Shown piece after piece: positions 60,631-64,000 of a stretch of DNA of 64,000 nt. Made by a program: the position numbers and the translations under genes. Numbering within the stretch: the first letter of the stretch is position 1; each line of letters begins with the position of its first letter. The notes beneath the pieces are model-generated. The model searched no databases. It saw nothing but the letters and a program-made list of their open reading frames with translations, and had not been told where the DNA came from. This DNA is from Halobellus captivus (GTDB taxonomy: Archaea > Halobacteriota > Halobacteria > Halobacteriales > Haloferacaceae): positions 1-64,000 of the forward strand of contig NZ_RDQE01000013.1 in assembly GCF_003697845.1 (NCBI RefSeq), read 5' to 3'.

Positions 60631-61970
60631 GCGCAGCGACAGCGACCACCGTCGAGTACAAGTGGACGAACTATCAGGCCCACGTCCGCGACACGCTCGA
60701 GGCGGGCGACGTCGACTTGGTCGCGCTCCGGACAGGCTACGGTGGCGGGAAGTCCCGCTGCGGCGGGCAGTGGATCCACCGCGGGGCGATCGCCGACACC
60801 CAAGGCATGGGCGAGAGCCTCGTCCTCGCGCAGGACTACCAGAAGGGGAAGTCGACGACGTACTCGGTCTTCTTCAAGATCCTGCCCGGCGAGGAGACGA
60901 ACCCGTTCAAGGACGGCGACCCGGAGAACAGCCCAATCGTCGACACCTGGCACTCGAACGACAAGCGCCTCGTGTACGTTACGGGCCACGTCGCGTGGCT
61001 CGGCGGCGCGGACAAGTGGAACCGCTTCGCCGGCGGAGAGTACTGTCGCATCTGGTGTGACGAGGTCGGTCACTACCCACCGAACACCGACCTCTACGAG
61101 CTCCATGAGATGCTCATCACGCGCCAGCGGACGGAGGTCGGCCCGAACACGACGCTGTGGACGTCGACGGGGAACGGGTTCAACCAGTTCTACGACATCA
61201 CCGAGCGGCAGGTCAACGGCGACGACGAGCCACTCCCGTGGGCTGACCAGATGGACGTCGTCGTCGCGTCGACCGAGCACAACACGCTGCTCCCACCGGA
61301 CGGCCTCGAGAAGATCCGCCGGCAGTTCAAAGGGACTGCCCGGGAGGACCAGGGCCTCCACGGCGGCTTCGCGGCTGCTGAGGGGCTGGTGTACGACGAC
61401 TTCACGCGCAACACTCACGTCGTCGACGCCGGCGATGTCGCTAGACAGCTCGTCGAGGACCGCGCGATCTACGGCTACGACGCTGGGTGGGACGACCCAC
61501 GAGTCGTCGTCGACGTCCGCCAGACGCACGCCGGCCAGTGGGTCGTCTGGGATCACTACTACGAGACGGAGTCGCGGCTCGCCGAGGTTGTCGACCCCGA
61601 CGACGTCCTCGAGGGCCGTCGGCCATGGATGATCGGCCGGCCGAAAGGGCCGATCTACTCGGAGCACGAGCCGTCGCACATCCAGCAGTTCCGGAAGGCC
61701 GGCTGGTCAGCGGTGAAAGCTGAGAAAAGCCTCGACGGCGGCATCGACCACGTCCGCGATCGTCTCACCACTGACGGTGAGGGGCGGCCGGGGCTGTTGG
61801 TCACCGAGCGCTGTACCGACCTCATCCAAGAGTTCCTCTCGTACAAAGAGGAGCACGTCGGCAAGAACGGCGCAAAGGATCACGCACTCGACGCTACCCG
61901 GTACGCGCTGTTCACGCACACGCCACGTCGGACTGACGATGACGACTCCAGCGGGGTAAGCTACCTATGA
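60627..61970 (+). CDS. terL: Terminase large subunit
   Basis: 447 residues. ATPase: Walker A TGYGGGKS (36-43), Walker B CRIWCDE (D145, E146); nuclease (RNase H fold): IYGYDAGWDDP, the central DHVRDRL and KDHALDATRYALF acidic residues. It powers DNA packaging and cuts concatemers. Overlaps the portal gene by 4 bp. Confidence 0.93.
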   Translation: MSAATATTVEYKWTNYQAHVRDTLEAGDVDLVALRTGYGGGKSRCGGQWIHRGAIADTQGMGESLVLAQDYQKGKSTTYSVFFKILPGEETNPFKDGDPENSPIVDTWHSNDKRLVYVTGHVAWLGGADKWNRFAGGEYCRIWCDEVGHYPPNTDLYELHEMLITRQRTEVGPNTTLWTSTGNGFNQFYDITERQVNGDDEPLPWADQMDVVVASTEHNTLLPPDGLEKIRRQFKGTAREDQGLHGGFAAAEGLVYDDFTRNTHVVDAGDVARQLVEDRAIYGYDAGWDDPRVVVDVRQTHAGQWVVWDHYYETESRLAEVVDPDDVLEGRRPWMIGRPKGPIYSEHEPSHIQQFRKAGWSAVKAEKSLDGGIDHVRDRLTTDGEGRPGLLVTERCTDLIQEFLSYKEEHVGKNGAKDHALDATRYALFTHTPRRTDDDDSSGVSYL

Positions 61971-63964
61971 GTTCTGACACCACTGACGACGTCGAAGAGG
62001 AGATCGAGCTATCGATTGAGGGTGTCGGCGGCAACAACGCGCTCTCGAAGGCGGACACGAGCACGCAACTGCCGTCGCGACGCGTCCGGTCGCTCAACGT
62101 CGGCGTCAAGCCGCCGTACAACCCACACTATCTCGCGTCGTTCCTCGAGAAAAACGAGACGCATGCGGTGTCCATCCGCAAGAAGTCACGGTGGGAGGTC
62201 GGCTTCGGCTTCGATATCGTCCCGGCGCAGGGCCTCGACGCCGACGAGGCTGACGACCAGGAGCGCGCGGTCGCCGAAGCGTTCTGGCGCGGTCGCGATT
62301 CGAAGTGGCTCACCGGGCCGAATCAGTCGGCCGAGCCGACGACGCCCGAGGAGGTGATGGAGCTCGCCCGACAGGACTACCACAGCGAAGGGTGGCTCGC
62401 GCTCGAGGTCCTCACCGACATCGAGGGGCGGCCCGTCGGTCTCGCGCACGTGCCGGCACCCACTGTCCGCGTCCGCCGGCCGCAGTCCCGATACGACCAG
62501 CCTCGGCACCCCGAGGACGGAACGTTCGTCGGTGGCGAGGGCGCGCATCTCGCGAGTCGGGGCTACGTTCAAAAGCGCGATGGAAAGCGACGCTACTTCG
62601 GTGAGTTCGGCGACCGCTACCGAGGTGTGGACGTCGAGATCGTCGGTGGCGAAGGTGACGATCCGAAAGTGCGGTACGACATGCCCGGGGAGAGTGCGGA
62701 CGAGCAACCCATCTTCGTCGACCGCGAGACGGGCGACGTCGCGACCGGCTCCGCTGCGGAGCTCGACAACGAGCCAGCGAACGAGCTCATCTTCGTTCGC
62801 AACCCCTTCCCGACCGAGCAGGACTACGGGATCCCTGACTGGGTGAGCGCCATTCGAACGATGTCTGCCGACGAGGCTGCGAAGGACTACAACCGAGAGT
62901 TTTTCCAGAACGACACGATCCCGCGGATGGCCATCAAGGTCACTGGTGGGACGCTTTCCGAGAAGTCGAGGAGCGATCTCCAGAAGATGCTCGACGGCCT
63001 TCGCGAGGAGTCACACCGCGCCGTCATCCTCGAGACCGAGGAGTTCTCACAGAACCTCGACGAAGACGTCCAGATCGAGATCGAGCCCATCGGCCAGGGG
63101 ATCAGCGAGGAGATGGACTTCCGGCAGTTCCGCGAGAAGAACGAGCATGAGATAGCCAAGGTCCACGAAGTGCCGCCGATCCTCATCGGGGTGACCTCGA
63201 CGTCGAACCGCTCGAACTCGAAAGAGCAGGTGCAAGACTTCGCGACCGAAGTGGTCCAACCGGAGCAGCACAAGTTCAGCGAGCGGCTCTACCAGACGAT
63301 CCACCAGGTGGCGCTGGGCGTTAGCGACTGGACGATCGAGTACGAGCTCCGCGGCGCAGACAACGAAAAGGAGGAGGCACAGCTGGCCGAGCAGAAAGTC
63401 CGGGCGATGCGTCTCGCCGGCGTCGGGACCGTCAACGAGGCGCGCGTCGAGCTCGGACTCGAGCCGTTCCCGAACGACGACCCACGGGGCGACATGACGC
63501 TCGCGGAGTTCGAAGCCGAGACGCAGCAGGGTGGCGGGGGCGGCGAAGACGAGGGCGACGACGGGTCCACCGAGGCGGCTGCCGCACACGCGCCGCCCCA
63601 GGAAAACAAGGTGGGTGAGCGTGACTGGCCGGCGGTCAAGTCCGATCTCCTAACGAAGGATCCGATCGAGCAGATGCAGTTCTCGAGCTCGAACCTCGAC
63701 GAGGGGCTCTACGACTTCGGCGAGAACGAACTCTACCTCTCGTTCCTCCGCGGCGACGGCGAGTCGTCGCTCTACGTGTACGTCGACATCCCGACGAGCG
63801 AGTGGAGCGCACTGGCCAACGCCGGCAGCCACGGCAGCTACCACTACGACAACATCCGTCTCGAGTATCCGTACATCGAGATCACGAACTTCCACTCGCG
63901 ACTGCCGGAGGGGCCGTCGCCCGATCCCGAGGACGTCCCCGACGACGTTCCGTCCGATATCTAG
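61967..63964 (+). CDS. Portal protein with C-terminal KTSC domain
   Basis: 665 residues. Portal core (about 30-500): NVGVKPPYNPHYLASFLEKNETHAVSIRKKSRWEVGFG, then DAAKDYNREFFQNDTIPRMAIKVTGG and EVPPILIGVTSTSNRSNSKEQVQDFATEVVQPEQHKFSERLYQ, typical of PBSX/SPP1-type portals. After an acidic linker, the C-terminus (about 560-640: LDEGLYDFGENELYLSFLRGDGESSLYVYVDIPTSEWSALANAGSHGSYHYDNIRLEYPY) resembles the KTSC domain known from lysyl-tRNA synthetases and phage proteins. The fusion is unusual. The portal is the DNA gate of the capsid. Confidence 0.88.
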   Translation: MSSDTTDDVEEEIELSIEGVGGNNALSKADTSTQLPSRRVRSLNVGVKPPYNPHYLASFLEKNETHAVSIRKKSRWEVGFGFDIVPAQGLDADEADDQERAVAEAFWRGRDSKWLTGPNQSAEPTTPEEVMELARQDYHSEGWLALEVLTDIEGRPVGLAHVPAPTVRVRRPQSRYDQPRHPEDGTFVGGEGAHLASRGYVQKRDGKRRYFGEFGDRYRGVDVEIVGGEGDDPKVRYDMPGESADEQPIFVDRETGDVATGSAAELDNEPANELIFVRNPFPTEQDYGIPDWVSAIRTMSADEAAKDYNREFFQNDTIPRMAIKVTGGTLSEKSRSDLQKMLDGLREESHRAVILETEEFSQNLDEDVQIEIEPIGQGISEEMDFRQFREKNEHEIAKVHEVPPILIGVTSTSNRSNSKEQVQDFATEVVQPEQHKFSERLYQTIHQVALGVSDWTIEYELRGADNEKEEAQLAEQKVRAMRLAGVGTVNEARVELGLEPFPNDDPRGDMTLAEFEAETQQGGGGGEDEGDDGSTEAAAAHAPPQENKVGERDWPAVKSDLLTKDPIEQMQFSSSNLDEGLYDFGENELYLSFLRGDGESSLYVYVDIPTSEWSALANAGSHGSYHYDNIRLEYPYIEITNFHSRLPEGPSPDPEDVPDDVPSDI

Positions 63965-63966
63965 AC

Positions 63967-64000
63967 ATGAGTGACCAACGAAAGCCGAAGATCTGGATAG
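63967..64000 (+). CDS. Start of the next viral head gene (partial)
   Basis: ATG 63967 opens a frame (MSDQRKPKIWI...) that runs off the window. After a portal gene one expects a minor head protein or protease. Only 11 residues are visible. Confidence 0.5.
   Translation, partial: MSDQRKPKIWI

Larger units (their letters stand above)
51810..64000 (+). mobile_element. Tailed (siphovirus-like) haloarchaeal provirus, right end beyond the window
   Basis: All genes from 51895 onward are on the plus strand, with ATGA-type overlaps, smaller and lower in function assignment than the host genes to the left. Hallmarks are an MCM helicase, tyrosine integrase, HNH nuclease, terminase small and large subunits and a portal. 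The order (replication, small accessory, integrase, packaging) recalls haloarchaeal caudoviruses such as BJ1, which also carries MCM. The left border is close to tRNA-Val. No repressor gene is evident, and the right border is not seen. Confidence 0.88.

Noticed and set aside
1-64000. CRISPR array or cas genes
   Set aside because: No regularly spaced short repeats and no Cas-like proteins were seen; the only nuclease of that kind is TnpB.

Overview
The window is GC-rich DNA from a haloarchaeon. Its proteins are very acidic. Many promoters place a TATA-like box about 26-28 nt before the start codon, so the message is leaderless. Archaeal P0/P1 stalk proteins, an archaellum operon and CheC/CheD chemotaxis genes are all present. 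The overall look, including a tailed provirus with an MCM helicase, suggests Halorubrum or a close relative; the genus is an inference.

Layout. 1-463 holds the broken 3' end of a histidine kinase. 489-2923 (minus) is a small zinc-finger gene and the L1-L10-L12 ribosomal operon with a structured leader. 3135-8797 is a propionyl/acyl-CoA carboxylase locus (pccB, pccX, pccA) interrupted by a TnpB-type IS200/IS605 element whose omega-RNA end abuts pccA. 8829-16317 has a membrane protein, a PAS histidine kinase, an MBL-fold hydrolase, a DUF4129/DUF58 membrane cluster and a sugar kinase. 16451-26466 has a giant sensor kinase, pyrE, MoxR, tRNA-Ser, a GH13 enzyme, an HtpX protease and an epimerase. 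26841-36103 (minus) is the archaellum operon (arlCDE-F-G-H-I-J) next to cheY-cheC-cheD. 36193-44547 has a large surface protein, two archaellins, a winged-helix protein, a KaiC-like ATPase and a HalX response regulator. 44561-51178 has a DHH phosphoesterase, a GH3 glycosidase and metY-metX. tRNA-Val (minus) lies at 51696-51769, and from about 51810 to the window end runs a tailed provirus on the plus strand: MCM, many tiny zinc-ribbon ORFs, integrase, HNH, terminase small and large subunits, and a portal with a C-terminal KTSC domain. It is cut off by the window end.

Two patterns stand out. First, five copies of a ~160-320 bp intergenic element (21476, 24069, 26515, 39379, 51236), all in the same orientation, share a conserved core. 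Three of them also carry a long hairpin with paired base changes, which points to a structured RNA or a non-coding repeat family. Second, four unrelated genes (pccB, the sugar kinase, the giant kinase and the HalX regulator) are preceded by an apparently leaderless mini-ORF whose stop codon overlaps the main gene's start codon. This implies translation by termination-reinitiation.

The genes form working groups: ribosomal stalk autoregulation; propionyl-CoA carboxylation; archaellum assembly coupled to chemotaxis; methionine synthesis from homoserine; and a replication-plus-packaging module in the provirus.
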